A stretch of 20,670 nt of DNA from a virus. Numbering within the stretch: position 1 is the stretch's first letter; each line of letters starts with the position of its first letter. The stretch is taken from positions 1-20,670 of the IMG/VR virus record IMGVR_UViG_3300035670_010037; one strand, written 5' to 3'. The notes under the pieces are model-generated. The model did no database searches. It had not been told where the DNA came from and saw nothing but the letters and a program-made list of their open reading frames with translations. Below, in pieces: positions 7,042 through 15,406 of the stretch. The position numbers and the translations under genes are program-made.

Positions 7042-8919
7042 TTAGGAATTTAACAACTTATCTAACTCTTCTTCTATTTTACCTAAACTTTGTTGTGCAA
7101 TACCCAAATTAAGAAACTGACTACCATATAAATCGGTCTCAATTAAAAGATTCATGTCTTTATTTTGAGTAGATTCGGGAGTAATTTCCGCCTCTTCAGG
7201 TGCGGTTCCTTCTTCAGGGGTTTCACCACCTAATTCAGCACCAAGGTCACCACCCAAGTCACCACCAATCTCAGGACCCGCATCAAAACTACCACCACCA
7301 CCAAATGCTGCCGCCGCTGGTTCAGAAGTTTCTCCTGGAGGTGCTTGTGGAGCCCCTTCACCAGGTTTGTTTCCGTACAACTTATCAAGTTGGTCGAACA
7401 ATCCTGTCTTAGAAATTACTGTTGGAGTATTCTTCAACTCCTCACCAATAGCTCTTTCCATTCTCTGTTGTAGAAGGTCAGTTCTGATTTCATCATCTGA
7501 CCAATTAAAAATGTGTTTCTTGGCCCAAGTAGATGACGCTGGTTGAATACCATTACCTGGGTCTGAAACTAAATCACGATACAATAGAACTTTTTCTTTC
7601 CAAATATCAACCTTGAGTAGGTCGGCTTGCGTTGATGGGTTAGTAAGACCTAAGGTAAAATTAGAAATCTCCTCTTCAAACCCAAGTAGAAATAAGTGAA
7701 TGATTGCAATCTTGTTAAGTTCTTGCAACATCGACTTTTGAATTCTATTAATGGTTCTTGCAAATCGGATATCCATCAGAGCCAAAGTTTTACCATCACC
7801 AACAACTTCCTCAAAACCTAAAAACGCCTTAGGAATTCTAAGAGCAGTAACAAGTTTTTTCTGAATGTATTCGATGTCTGCAATTTCCGAAAGATTTTGA
7901 GCACCAGGTAAAGTTTCGATTGGCGATGGTTGTGCTGGGTCCCTTACAGGAATGAAGAAGTCTTGGTCTACAGCCATTTGGTTGAATCTCATGTCTACAT
8001 TACCTGTCTTTGAATCTACAATTTGTTCTCTCTTGAACTTGTTGGCAACACGCTGTACATAAGCCTCAACATCATCATCGTTCATGTTTCCAACATAAAC
8101 TTTAAAGATTCTTCTCTCAGGCGCTCGTGAAGTACGATAAATCAACATAGCATCTTCAGATAACAAAAGTTGTTTCCAAATACGACGAGACTTTTCTAAC
8201 ATAGAAGTACCGTAAGGTAGTTTTCTATCGTCACCTAATAATCTAAAGTGAGCAATTTCCCATGTTTGGAACTCCATATTTTGAGTTTTCCAAGTGAATC
8301 TTAATCCCTTGTCTTCAGTATTATTTTGTGGAACACCAACCGAAGCATTTCTTGTAGAAAGACCTTGCTCAAATCGTTCAATTTCGATGTTCGGAAGTTG
8401 TTGACAACCAATAACCCCCTTTTCAGGGTCCAATCTCATATAAACGAAATTATCACCGTATTTACAAGTGTTTCTTGTCCACATCGGTAAATTGGTGTTA
8501 ATATCCAAAGCATTGTTGAATAAATCGGCTAATACTGATTTAATCCTTTTTGATTCAGAATAAATTTGAAGAATTTGACCGTCCTCGTTTGGTGTGGTGG
8601 ATTCTTCGGCATAGATATCCAAAGCTGCTGAGATTTCTGGAGTATACTCCATAGATTCATAATCGTAATACGAAGCCAGTCTGTTTGGTTCGTAGTAGAT
8701 TGCTTGGGTGTATAAATTGTTTTCAACTTTAGCAAACTGATTCGCTAAATAAAAAGATTGTTTGGCTTGGAGTTTCTCTCTTTCGTATTCTGTCTTGTCA
8801 GTTGTCCTGAGGAGTTCTCTTTTGTCTAACTTATAGACAGGAAAATCTTGGTTCATTAAGGCATCGGGCCCCAAAGCCCTTGTCAGTCTTTGCCAAACCG
8901 TTAGATTTCTATTTTCCAT
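7042..8919 (-). CDS. 20: Portal protein, T4 gp20-like
   Basis: This 625-residue protein is the dodecameric portal vertex through which DNA enters and to which the tail attaches. T4-type portal features are visible. They include YDYESMEYTPEISAALDIYAEE near 85-106, then NLPMWTRNTCKYGDNFVYMR near 143-162, RTSRAPERRIFKVYVGNM near 265-282, and GDGKTLALMDIRFARTINRIQ near 375-395. T4 gp20 is 524 residues; the extra length is mainly a Gly/Pro/Glu/Ala-rich segment at about 518-580, likely a flexible insertion before a C-terminal helix. It lies 42 bases downstream of terminase, with a TATTTAT element between them. Unlike in T4, no sheath or tube gene (gp18, gp19) lies between terminase and portal. Confidence 0.95.
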   Translation of the reverse strand: MENRNLTVWQRLTRALGPDALMNQDFPVYKLDKRELLRTTDKTEYEREKLQAKQSFYLANQFAKVENNLYTQAIYYEPNRLASYYDYESMEYTPEISAALDIYAEESTTPNEDGQILQIYSESKRIKSVLADLFNNALDINTNLPMWTRNTCKYGDNFVYMRLDPEKGVIGCQQLPNIEIERFEQGLSTRNASVGVPQNNTEDKGLRFTWKTQNMEFQTWEIAHFRLLGDDRKLPYGTSMLEKSRRIWKQLLLSEDAMLIYRTSRAPERRIFKVYVGNMNDDDVEAYVQRVANKFKREQIVDSKTGNVDMRFNQMAVDQDFFIPVRDPAQPSPIETLPGAQNLSEIADIEYIQKKLVTALRIPKAFLGFEEVVGDGKTLALMDIRFARTINRIQKSMLQELNKIAIIHLFLLGFEEEISNFTLGLTNPSTQADLLKVDIWKEKVLLYRDLVSDPGNGIQPASSTWAKKHIFNWSDDEIRTDLLQQRMERAIGEELKNTPTVISKTGLFDQLDKLYGNKPGEGAPQAPPGETSEPAAAAFGGGGSFDAGPEIGGDLGGDLGAELGGETPEEGTAPEEAEITPESTQNKDMNLLIETDLYGSQFLNLGIAQQSLGKIEEELDKLLNS

Positions 8920-8951
8920 ACTTGTCTAAAGTTAATCTTTCTTAGATTATT

Positions 8952-8958
8952 ATAAATA
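8952..8958 (-). promoter_or_regulatory. TATTTAT element before the portal gene
   Basis: TATTTATAATAATC in the coding orientation lies 32 bases before the portal ATG, just after the terminase stop. It could restart transcription for portal independently of the long upstream operon. Confidence 0.4.
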
Positions 8959-8961
8959 CTT

Positions 8962-10722
8962 TTACCTCCCAAATAACCACCCATACTTTTGATAATCAGT
9001 TCTACTTGCAGTATAATCTTTGGAATGAATCATACCGGGGTCTTTAAACTGAGGTAACGATGGATTAAAATATTCAGATTTTTCTTTGTTTTCAGTAACT
9101 ATGGTTGACCAAGAATCTAACATTGCCTTAGTATGGTTTACAACTTTAACCAATGAAGGAAAGGCTGCCTCTGCAACATAAGTTGCCATTGCAATAGACA
9201 TAATACAATCGTCATGATGGCCTTTTTGGTGGTCGGGTCTTCCATTGATGTAAACAAAAGTTCCCATTTCATTTACTAATCTACTCGAACGAATCTTAAA
9301 TTCATGTCTAATTGATTCTTCAAAAGAAGCGATAATTTGAACTCTTTTGTTGTTAAAATTGATTCCTGGTATTTTTTCTTTAACCCTAGGGTCATATTTC
9401 CATTTATTTGCCATGTCGATTCCATCATAGAAAAAATTTTCATATCCTATTTCTTGTAACTTTCGTGCAGTTGCAACACCCATTCCACCTGTCAAATCAA
9501 TAACACAAAGGGCACTATACATAATACCCCACTTATAAGCGATTTCGGCTAATGTATCGGGTGGTATTTTACCAACAAATTCTAATACCTGTTCTTTTTC
9601 ATCAAAATCAATAATTTCAATACAAGAAAAATCCTCAGAATCCCCTCGAGAAACATCAATACCCATTACATATTTGTGACCATTTATAGGTTCTTTCCAA
9701 ATCCATAATTGACCACCAACTAATTTGGCACTCGGTTCTCTAACATCATTTTTTTGAATATCCTGTAAAAGTTGTGAATCGAATACATTATCACCCGAAC
9801 CTAAGAAATTACACTCCAATTCTTGAGCAACCTTTCTCCTATCATATTTGAGTTTTTTAACCATACTCTCAAACCAAGAAGAACAAGGTTTGTAACCATC
9901 TTCAATATATTTGTGAAGAGTTTCCAAACTTCTTTCCCTTCTATTTTCTGCGGATAAATCAATGACAACATCAGAAGGATATTCATGTTTGTTAAGTAGG
10001 TAATGGACTAAATCGTTAGTCTTAACCATATACAAATCTTTGGTGTATCGGGGGTCACGATACCAATACATTTCAGTGATTTTGAAATCATTCATACCAC
10101 GAAGTGCTTGGTCATAGATTTCGTAGTAAATTGGGTCAAAACCGTTAGGTGTTGAAATCACTACGACTTTACCTCCGGTAGAAAGAGATGCCATACAAGC
10201 AGCCCAGAAATCACTGTCGGCTTCAATAAACGCCGCCTCATCAAAAATAAGTGTGGTGGGGGTGTATCCACGAAGTGCGTCTCGTGAAGTTGCAACCGCT
10301 TTTACCTCGCACCCATTTGTTAGTTTGAAGTGGCGTGCAGAATTTTTTTCAGGTGCAAACCCAATACCAACCCAACTTGGCCATTGTTCAGTAAACCCAC
10401 GAATTTTATTTGCAAATTCTACTGATGTATCTAACTTATTGGCAATGATTAGAATTTTTTCAGGTTTTTCTTTTCGAGCAAAGGCTAGTCTTTTACTAGC
10501 CCATGCTGCGGTTACTGTAGAGACACCCGCCTGACGATACTTTAATGCAATGTTTTCATTGTATTCCTCATAGTCCTCCACCAATTGAACTTGGTCTTGG
10601 AATAACTCTAAGGGTACATATCGGGATACTGTGTTATCGTAAGTCTGTAAATAAGTTTTTAGAGCGTAAGGAGTGCTCTTCATGCACTTCTTATACTCAA
10701 TAATAACTTGTTCTTTTGTCAT
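8962..10722 (-). CDS. 17: Terminase large subunit, T4 gp17-like
   Basis: This 586-residue packaging motor (T4 gp17: 610) pumps DNA into the prohead and cuts the concatemer. ATPase domain: the P-loop region KYRQAGVST (61-69), Walker B TLIFDE (157-162; Asp161, Glu162) and coupling motif ISTPNG (189-194). RNase H-like nuclease domain: acidic residues in GIDVSRGDS (Asp356), VIDLTGG (Asp409) and HHDDC (Asp504/505). The P-loop lacks the usual Lys before Ser/Thr. Lys61 at its front matches the deviant Walker A of lambda-type terminases (KSARVGYSK). It starts 6 bases after the upstream gene's stop, with AAGGA 4 bases before the ATG, one of few Shine-Dalgarno-like sites here. No small terminase subunit is recognisable in the window. 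Confidence 0.96.
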   Translation of the reverse strand: MTKEQVIIEYKKCMKSTPYALKTYLQTYDNTVSRYVPLELFQDQVQLVEDYEEYNENIALKYRQAGVSTVTAAWASKRLAFARKEKPEKILIIANKLDTSVEFANKIRGFTEQWPSWVGIGFAPEKNSARHFKLTNGCEVKAVATSRDALRGYTPTTLIFDEAAFIEADSDFWAACMASLSTGGKVVVISTPNGFDPIYYEIYDQALRGMNDFKITEMYWYRDPRYTKDLYMVKTNDLVHYLLNKHEYPSDVVIDLSAENRRERSLETLHKYIEDGYKPCSSWFESMVKKLKYDRRKVAQELECNFLGSGDNVFDSQLLQDIQKNDVREPSAKLVGGQLWIWKEPINGHKYVMGIDVSRGDSEDFSCIEIIDFDEKEQVLEFVGKIPPDTLAEIAYKWGIMYSALCVIDLTGGMGVATARKLQEIGYENFFYDGIDMANKWKYDPRVKEKIPGINFNNKRVQIIASFEESIRHEFKIRSSRLVNEMGTFVYINGRPDHQKGHHDDCIMSIAMATYVAEAAFPSLVKVVNHTKAMLDSWSTIVTENKEKSEYFNPSLPQFKDPGMIHSKDYTASRTDYQKYGWLFGR

Positions 10723-10728
10723 AATTCC

Positions 10729-12015
10729 TTAGTCAGGACGGGAAATACCCAAACCTGCTAAGAAATCTAAACCATCATCCTCGGAATCTTCATCCGTGTC
10801 AAAACTTTCGTATTCCTCCTTGTTTTGTTTTGCAATTGTAATCAACTCACGAAAAGAGTCGGTAGCTTTTGCAATTCTTTTGGTATCTTCAGAAATGGCG
10901 TTTCCAACAATTTCCAAGAACTCCTCAGCAGGGAGTTTATAAAGTTCCATTTGGAACCAATTAATCAAACCTTTATTTTGTTCATCATATACCTCATCAG
11001 GTAATGCAAAACGAATTTTTTCCACAATTTGTGGTCCAATTCTAAGAGACCATGCCTCCATAGGTAGGGTATCGGTTTGGCCCATAACTTTTTCACGGGT
11101 AGTGGGGTCTTCAGGTAAACCATAACGACCTTTAGCTTCTTCCAATCCTTTGATTATTTCGTGACACACAATGGGAAATAACATCCCATAGGCTTTAATT
11201 ACGGTGTCGGGAGAACTGTCACCATCCTCATCTTCAAAACCATCATCACCAGCATCTTCAAGTTCGACTTTTCCGGCAACTCCTTGACCTGTAGCACTCA
11301 TCATGTCAATCATTTGTTCCATGGTGAAGTACATGAAATCATTCAAAGACATAATTTCCAGATATGCAGGATAAAGTCTTGGGTCAATTTCATCAAGTTT
11401 TTCCCTAACCTCAGGTTTTTGGAAAAGATAGTGTCCCTTTTTCGCCGAACCTTGGATAATTGCGTTAATGATATTTCTTTTATGTTTTTCTAATTCTAAG
11501 ACTTCTTCAGGAGTTACTTCATCAATGTCAAAGCCTGAATCAATCATAATCTTTTGTGCATCCTCTTCGTTTTCTTCTTCTAACTCGTCGGCTTCATATC
11601 TGAAGTTACTGACATCGATTGGTTCACGATTTAAATTTGCCTCAACGATGAACCAATCTGAAGGTACTTGAGTATCCTCTAAACAAGCTTCGATTGCCAA
11701 GTTCTCTAAAGCATCTCTGTGTCTTGATTCAATTTGCATAATTTGAGGAACTTTCTGATACATTTCAGCAATCAACATTCTTCCTAACATTTGAGAACTA
11801 ATTGATTCTCTGCCAGTAACTTCTCGAACTTTGTCTACAACTTGTTTGAATCGGTTAGTAACCAATCTTTGTACATCTTCAGGACCTTTACCCATTGCAG
11901 GGTTTTTTGCATAAGGACTTTCAGGGTCTCTTAATTTTCTTTCGAGACTTGGGTCCATACGTTCGGGGTAATCCCCGTAATCAATTTGTTCCTGAATTTT
12001 TCTATTTTTTGCCAT
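10729..12015 (-). CDS. Large acidic protein of unknown function upstream of terminase
   Basis: This 428-residue protein is largely helical by eye, with an acidic stretch near 250-270 (EDAGDDGFEDEDGD) and an acidic tail ending DFLAGLGISRPD. It has no membrane segment or signal peptide, two Cys, and no motif that I recognise. I start it at the ATG at 12015 rather than the GTG one codon earlier. Its first 14 bases overlap the end of the preceding gene and it ends 6 bases before terminase, so translation is probably coupled. The position suggests a packaging or portal-associated virion protein. A small terminase (gp16) role cannot be claimed: it is much longer than T4 gp16 (164 residues) and shows no clear DNA-binding motif. 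Confidence 0.82.
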   Translation of the reverse strand: MAKNRKIQEQIDYGDYPERMDPSLERKLRDPESPYAKNPAMGKGPEDVQRLVTNRFKQVVDKVREVTGRESISSQMLGRMLIAEMYQKVPQIMQIESRHRDALENLAIEACLEDTQVPSDWFIVEANLNREPIDVSNFRYEADELEEENEEDAQKIMIDSGFDIDEVTPEEVLELEKHKRNIINAIIQGSAKKGHYLFQKPEVREKLDEIDPRLYPAYLEIMSLNDFMYFTMEQMIDMMSATGQGVAGKVELEDAGDDGFEDEDGDSSPDTVIKAYGMLFPIVCHEIIKGLEEAKGRYGLPEDPTTREKVMGQTDTLPMEAWSLRIGPQIVEKIRFALPDEVYDEQNKGLINWFQMELYKLPAEEFLEIVGNAISEDTKRIAKATDSFRELITIAKQNKEEYESFDTDEDSEDDGLDFLAGLGISRPD

Positions 12016-12877
12016 CACGAAGAATACTTTGGATTAGTTGTAATACATCTTTTTTAGCATCTTCCATTTCTTTTTTAGACGCCTTTGGTTTTGGATTCGG
12101 TCCTTCAAATGGTTTTTTTCCTGGGTGAGCAGGACGAATTGATGGACGAGTACCGGGTTTTGTAGTAGGTTTAACAGGTGCGGTCTCAGTTTCCGACTCA
12201 CCCATTGATTGTAACATACCCAAATCTCCAATAGGACGACTCATACGGATACTCTTACCCTTCTTTGATTTTGGTTTGTAAACCGAGCGACGAATGACAC
12301 CTTGTTCGGCAATCATATCTAATATTTCTGCTTTGGACATTTTTGGTTCTAAATAATTTTCAACCAAAGATACAATTTCTTCCTCAATAAAAAAATCCAT
12401 CGGAGATTTTCCTTCCTTCAAACTTTTTTTGACTTGTCTAACACATCTTTCAAACTTGGCGTTTTTCTTAGGTCCTAACTGTGAGTGGCATATTGCCCAA
12501 GGATTGTTTTCATCTTTTTCTTCCTCTGACATATCCTCTTTTTTATCAATTTCAGTATCCCCTAAATCACTCATACCGTCAGGAGCTTGAACTTGGTGTG
12601 GAGCTTGAGTGGTTGCACCACCTTGAGCACTACCCATGTAGTCCATATCATCCTCAGTCATCTCAGTTTCAATACGAACATTTATACCTCTTGATGTCAA
12701 ATCTTTGAGTTTTCCTGGGTCTTGAGTTGCCTTTTCTGCGGAAATCATAACTGCACCTTGTTCTAAAATAGTGAGTTTCTCGAGAAGTACATCCATTTGA
12801 TTCTCGTTTAATTTAACAACGGTTGTTGGTGATAATCCCATTTCAACCAATTTTACAATTTTTTCCTTAGTTTTCAT
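12002..12877 (-). CDS. Unknown protein with an NPWAIC...ERC motif
   Basis: This 291-residue protein starts at the ATG at 12877, chosen over a TTG eight codons upstream because it gives a short 11-base overlap with the preceding gene. Its parts are a helical N-terminus (1-50), an acidic Gln/Met-rich linker (70-124), a compact segment NNPWAICHSQLG...FERCV (125-146, Cys130 and Cys145), helices near 160-195, a basic stretch RRSVYKPKSKKGKS (about 195-210), and a Pro/Lys-rich linker leading to the C-terminal helix VLQLIQSILRDGKK. I have the impression that the PWAIC...C segment recurs in unrelated-length proteins of uncultured phages, but I know no function. It belongs to the overlapping four-gene block before terminase and is probably a virion component, by context only. 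Confidence 0.8.
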   Translation of the reverse strand: MKTKEKIVKLVEMGLSPTTVVKLNENQMDVLLEKLTILEQGAVMISAEKATQDPGKLKDLTSRGINVRIETEMTEDDMDYMGSAQGGATTQAPHQVQAPDGMSDLGDTEIDKKEDMSEEEKDENNPWAICHSQLGPKKNAKFERCVRQVKKSLKEGKSPMDFFIEEEIVSLVENYLEPKMSKAEILDMIAEQGVIRRSVYKPKSKKGKSIRMSRPIGDLGMLQSMGESETETAPVKPTTKPGTRPSIRPAHPGKKPFEGPNPKPKASKKEMEDAKKDVLQLIQSILRDGKK

Positions 12878-13262
12878 AAACAACTTCTTTTTCAAACTCA
12901 AGAATTAAGTCTTTTTCGTAAAGTTTATTTTTTACCGATTCTTCCTCTTCACCAAATTTAAATACCAATCGATTGTTTTCATCATACTCTTCAATTTCCC
13001 ATCCTAAAGCAATAACACCGTCCATGGCATCGGACATATTAAAATAATCTGAGTTTTGAATGAGTTCTAATTTAACATCTGAGTTTCTAAGAACTCCGAC
13101 TTTGTCGATATGTTCTAAATTAGGTGGTGTGGGGTATCCACTTGAAGGAGATGCCTCCCATGAATCACCCCACACATCTAAATTTTCTGAAAATATAAAT
13201 TCGTAGAGATTGTTTCCCTTATAATCAGGACCAAGTCCATTGATATAAGTTAGATATCTCAT
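12867..13262 (-). CDS. Small acidic protein of unknown function
   Basis: This is a 131-residue protein. It has the strand-rich start RYLTYINGLGPDYKGNNLYEFIFS, then DVWGDSWEASPSSGYPTPP (about 30-48), the segment SDYFNMSDAMDGVIALGWEIEE (about 71-92) and a Glu/Lys-rich tail. The aromatic and Gly pattern suggests a compact alpha/beta domain that is conserved, but I do not recognise a named family. It overlaps the preceding gene by 4 bases (ATGA) and the next by 11, a classic translational coupling arrangement, so its product is likely needed in fixed ratio to its neighbours. Confidence 0.78.
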   Translation of the reverse strand: MRYLTYINGLGPDYKGNNLYEFIFSENLDVWGDSWEASPSSGYPTPPNLEHIDKVGVLRNSDVKLELIQNSDYFNMSDAMDGVIALGWEIEEYDENNRLVFKFGEEEESVKNKLYEKDLILEFEKEVVYEN

Positions 13263-14425
13263 AAAACTATTCCTTCTACAGAAATTCTAATTTGTTTATT
13301 TTTATTTTCAAATACCAAATTTTTCTTGTTAGTTCTACCAACAAATTCAAAATCAGAATTTTCTTCTAAAAACTTTTTTCCCGCCAATTCCTGTTCAATG
13401 GTTTCAGATAGAGTTTCAATTTTTGAAATAAACGAATTAACTTTTTTCTTGTTTTCGATTTTTCTTTCTTCGAATAACTTTTTTGAAAGTTGTACCTCTG
13501 AGTCAGTAACCTCAAAATACTTACTTAGGACTTTGTCGATTTTACTTTCTCTTACCGAGTTGAAGTCGTAATCTTCAGAACCCATACCTTCCATTGGTTC
13601 TTCCATAGAAACCTCATCTTCGATACCTAAATCCATTTCAGGTTCTCCACCCATATCAGAATCCATTTCAACATCTGACTCTACATCTTCAAACTTAGAC
13701 ATAATATCTTCCATATCTTCTGGTTCCAACTTAGTTAAATCGAGTGCGGAAAGAACCATGTTTATAACATATTTGATATCTTCAGAAGACATCCCTTCTT
13801 GGTCTTCAAGAGCTCTCATCTTTTGAGTTAACTTACCTGTAAGTTTTTGAATTACTTTGAAAGAAACTTTTTCTTCCATATCTTCACCACCTGTCATCGG
13901 TTCTTCAGCCGGAACATCTAAATCAAGTTCTGCGTCCACCCCTAAATCAAGCTCATCCTCACCACCCATACTATCCATAGGTAATTCGGGTGCTGGAAGT
14001 GCAGCTGGTTCTGCGGGAACTGCAGGTGCTACAGCCTCAGGTGCTGGTGGAGTTGGTGTTTTTAAAACAAATTTCTTTTGTTCACCAAATAATTTAACTT
14101 CTTCAGTTTCTCCGTTTAACTCGTTTGTTTCTTTCACAATTAAGTTTAACTTCTTTAGAGCTTGTGAATATGAAGAATAATATTTTCTATTTTTCATTGG
14201 CTCAATATAATCCAAGGTTGACTCATTCAATCCTTTTTTGATAATATACCCTTGTTTTTCTTTGACAATGTGGTAGTTCATACCGTCAGCCAAATTAATT
14301 GAATAATCACTTGAACTTTCAGTAATACCGTTTGAGGGCATTCTGTAAGTGGCGATTTCCATAATTCTTTTCAATTTTTCGGTACCTTCTAATTTTTCAC
14401 TACCGATTGGTTTAAGTTTTGCCAT
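13259..14425 (-). CDS. Acidic scaffold-like protein of unknown function
   Basis: This is a 388-residue protein. Residues 1-115 look folded (SSSDYSINLADGMNYHIVKE, YIIKKGLNES). About 125-150 is an Ala/Pro linker. About 150-185 and 245-285 are Asp/Glu/Met-rich runs very like those of the gp22-like scaffold in this window. Between them is a helical stretch (KVIQKLTGKLTQKMRALED). The C-terminal third has RESKIDKVLSKYFEV followed by coiled-coil-like helices and a strand-rich end. ITE|S at 34-36 and LNE|S near 66-68 fit the prohead protease rule. The composition suggests a second core or assembly protein, which is inference. It heads the overlapping block that runs into terminase. The leader is A-rich without a Shine-Dalgarno or TATTTAT element. 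Confidence 0.8.
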   Translation of the reverse strand: MAKLKPIGSEKLEGTEKLKRIMEIATYRMPSNGITESSSDYSINLADGMNYHIVKEKQGYIIKKGLNESTLDYIEPMKNRKYYSSYSQALKKLNLIVKETNELNGETEEVKLFGEQKKFVLKTPTPPAPEAVAPAVPAEPAALPAPELPMDSMGGEDELDLGVDAELDLDVPAEEPMTGGEDMEEKVSFKVIQKLTGKLTQKMRALEDQEGMSSEDIKYVINMVLSALDLTKLEPEDMEDIMSKFEDVESDVEMDSDMGGEPEMDLGIEDEVSMEEPMEGMGSEDYDFNSVRESKIDKVLSKYFEVTDSEVQLSKKLFEERKIENKKKVNSFISKIETLSETIEQELAGKKFLEENSDFEFVGRTNKKNLVFENKNKQIRISVEGIVL

Positions 14426-14446
14426 GGTTTTTCTTTATTTAATTTT

Positions 14447-15325
14447 TTAATTGTTAAGTCCGTGCATTCCACCCAACTGAACTGCACTCATATCGATAAC
14501 AGTCCCTTGTCTTCCACCATCGGGATTTTCAGGGACCCAATCCACTGGGTGAGGATAAGGTGGGGTTGTGATTACTCCATCACAGTCAACGCACGCATTG
14601 GCTTCGTATTGCTCATTTACTTCAAACACACCAAAAGGTGTTGGTGTTGGAGTTGGTGTTGCAGTGCCAGTCGCAGTTTGAGTCGGTGTTGCTGTATTTG
14701 ACGCCGTAATACTTGGTGTGGGTGTATTAGTGTTGGTTGGTGTATTAGTTGGTGTATTTGATGGTGTTTGAGTAGGTGTATTAGTTGGAGTTTCCGTAGG
14801 TGTAACCGTTGCTGTTGCCGTAATACTCGGAGTAGGAGTATTTGATGCGGTTATACTTGGGGTAGGGGAATTGGTGGGTGTTTGAGTTTGTGTTTGAGTT
14901 GGGGTTACAGTGTTAGTTGGAGTTTGAGTTACTGTCGGTGTTGGTGTATTTGTTGACGTTTGTGTTTGAGTTGGCGTGTTACTTGGTGTTTGGGTTTGAG
15001 TTTGTGTTGGGGTAGGTGTATTTGTTGAAGTTTGGGTTTGTGTTGGAGTGTTACTTGGAGTATTTGTTGGTGTTGAGGTTGGAGACTCAGTTGGTGTTGG
15101 TGTTAAATCTCCCAAACATTCAATACAAGTTTCCCAAGGCCCGTTGAATACTGTGACTACTTGAGCTAAGGGAGTTTCATCAAAATTTACTAAGGTCCAA
15201 CAACCAATGTTTGTTGACCCCGCTAATAATTCGTAAATTTTACCTGAAACTATTTTAGCTTCGGTGGCAAAAAATCTTGAAGGTTGACCCGTACAAGAAG
15301 TTCCAATAAAATAATTCAACGCCAT
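14447..15325 (-). CDS. Thr/Pro-repeat stalk protein with Cys-containing ends
   Basis: This is a 292-residue protein in three parts. Residues 1-72 form a small domain with Cys11, Cys42, Cys67 and Cys70 ([22 protein letters not shown]). Residues 75-230 are an uninterrupted Thr/Pro/Gln/Asn/Ser repeat of TPT, TQT and SNTPT units. Residues 231-292 are a C-terminal domain with CVDC (245-248) and an Asn/Gly-rich end. The layout of head domain, extended mucin-like stalk and tail domain suggests a surface-exposed virion decoration or fibre protein. The N-terminal CW-containing domain resembles Cys-rich modules I associate with structural proteins of Bacteroidota phages. It has no signal peptide or membrane segment. 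It has its own TATTTAT 14 bases upstream, ends 21 bases before the next gene, and is expressed with the late genes. Confidence 0.82.
   Translation of the reverse strand: MALNYFIGTSCTGQPSRFFATEAKIVSGKIYELLAGSTNIGCWTLVNFDETPLAQVVTVFNGPWETCIECLGDLTPTPTESPTSTPTNTPSNTPTQTQTSTNTPTPTQTQTQTPSNTPTQTQTSTNTPTPTVTQTPTNTVTPTQTQTQTPTNSPTPSITASNTPTPSITATATVTPTETPTNTPTQTPSNTPTNTPTNTNTPTPSITASNTATPTQTATGTATPTPTPTPFGVFEVNEQYEANACVDCDGVITTPPYPHPVDWVPENPDGGRQGTVIDMSAVQLGGMHGLNN
14636..15103 (-). repeat. Degenerate tandem repeat coding the Thr/Pro stalk
   Basis: About 470 bases of short imperfect repeats (plus strand GTTGGTGT, GTTTGAGT and variants) encode residues 75-230. Longer units recur: [17 protein letters not shown] occurs twice, 24 residues apart, and TPSITASNT occurs twice, near 155 and 203. 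Such DNA can expand or contract by slippage, changing stalk length. Confidence 0.9.
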
Positions 15326-15339
15326 GGACTTTTTTTTCT

Positions 15340-15346
15340 ATAAATA
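15340..15346 (-). promoter_or_regulatory. TATTTAT element before the stalk gene
   Basis: TATTTATAG in the coding orientation lies 14 bases before the ATG at 15325. Two more overlapping copies lie about 30 bases further upstream (around 15370-15380), in a very AT-rich gap. Confidence 0.45.
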
Positions 15347-15382
15347 TTGTCGGTTAATAATAACTTTAATAAATAAATATCT

Positions 15383-15406
15383 AAATTGGTATTAATCTAC
15401 CAATTT
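15383..15406 (-). terminator. Possible weak terminator at the end of the nucleotidyltransferase gene
   Basis: A 9-base-pair perfect stem AAATTGGTA/TACCAATTT (15383-15391 with 15398-15406) overlaps the stop codon at 15392-15394. It is followed on the minus strand by AGATATTTATTTATT, AT-rich but not a clean T-run, so read-through is likely. Confidence 0.35.

Noticed and set aside
10520-10545. Reading the missing P-loop Lys of terminase as a sign of a dead gene
   Set aside because: The frame is intact, all other catalytic motifs are present, and a lysine at the front of the loop matches a known deviant Walker A.
10729-12015. Assigning the 428-residue protein as small terminase (gp16)
   Set aside because: Only its position supports this; length and sequence show no helix-turn-helix or central coiled coil typical of gp16.
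14636-15103. Short repeats that might suggest a CRISPR array or a satellite
   Set aside because: The repeats are in frame, have no constant repeat-spacer unit and translate to a coherent Thr/Pro stalk.
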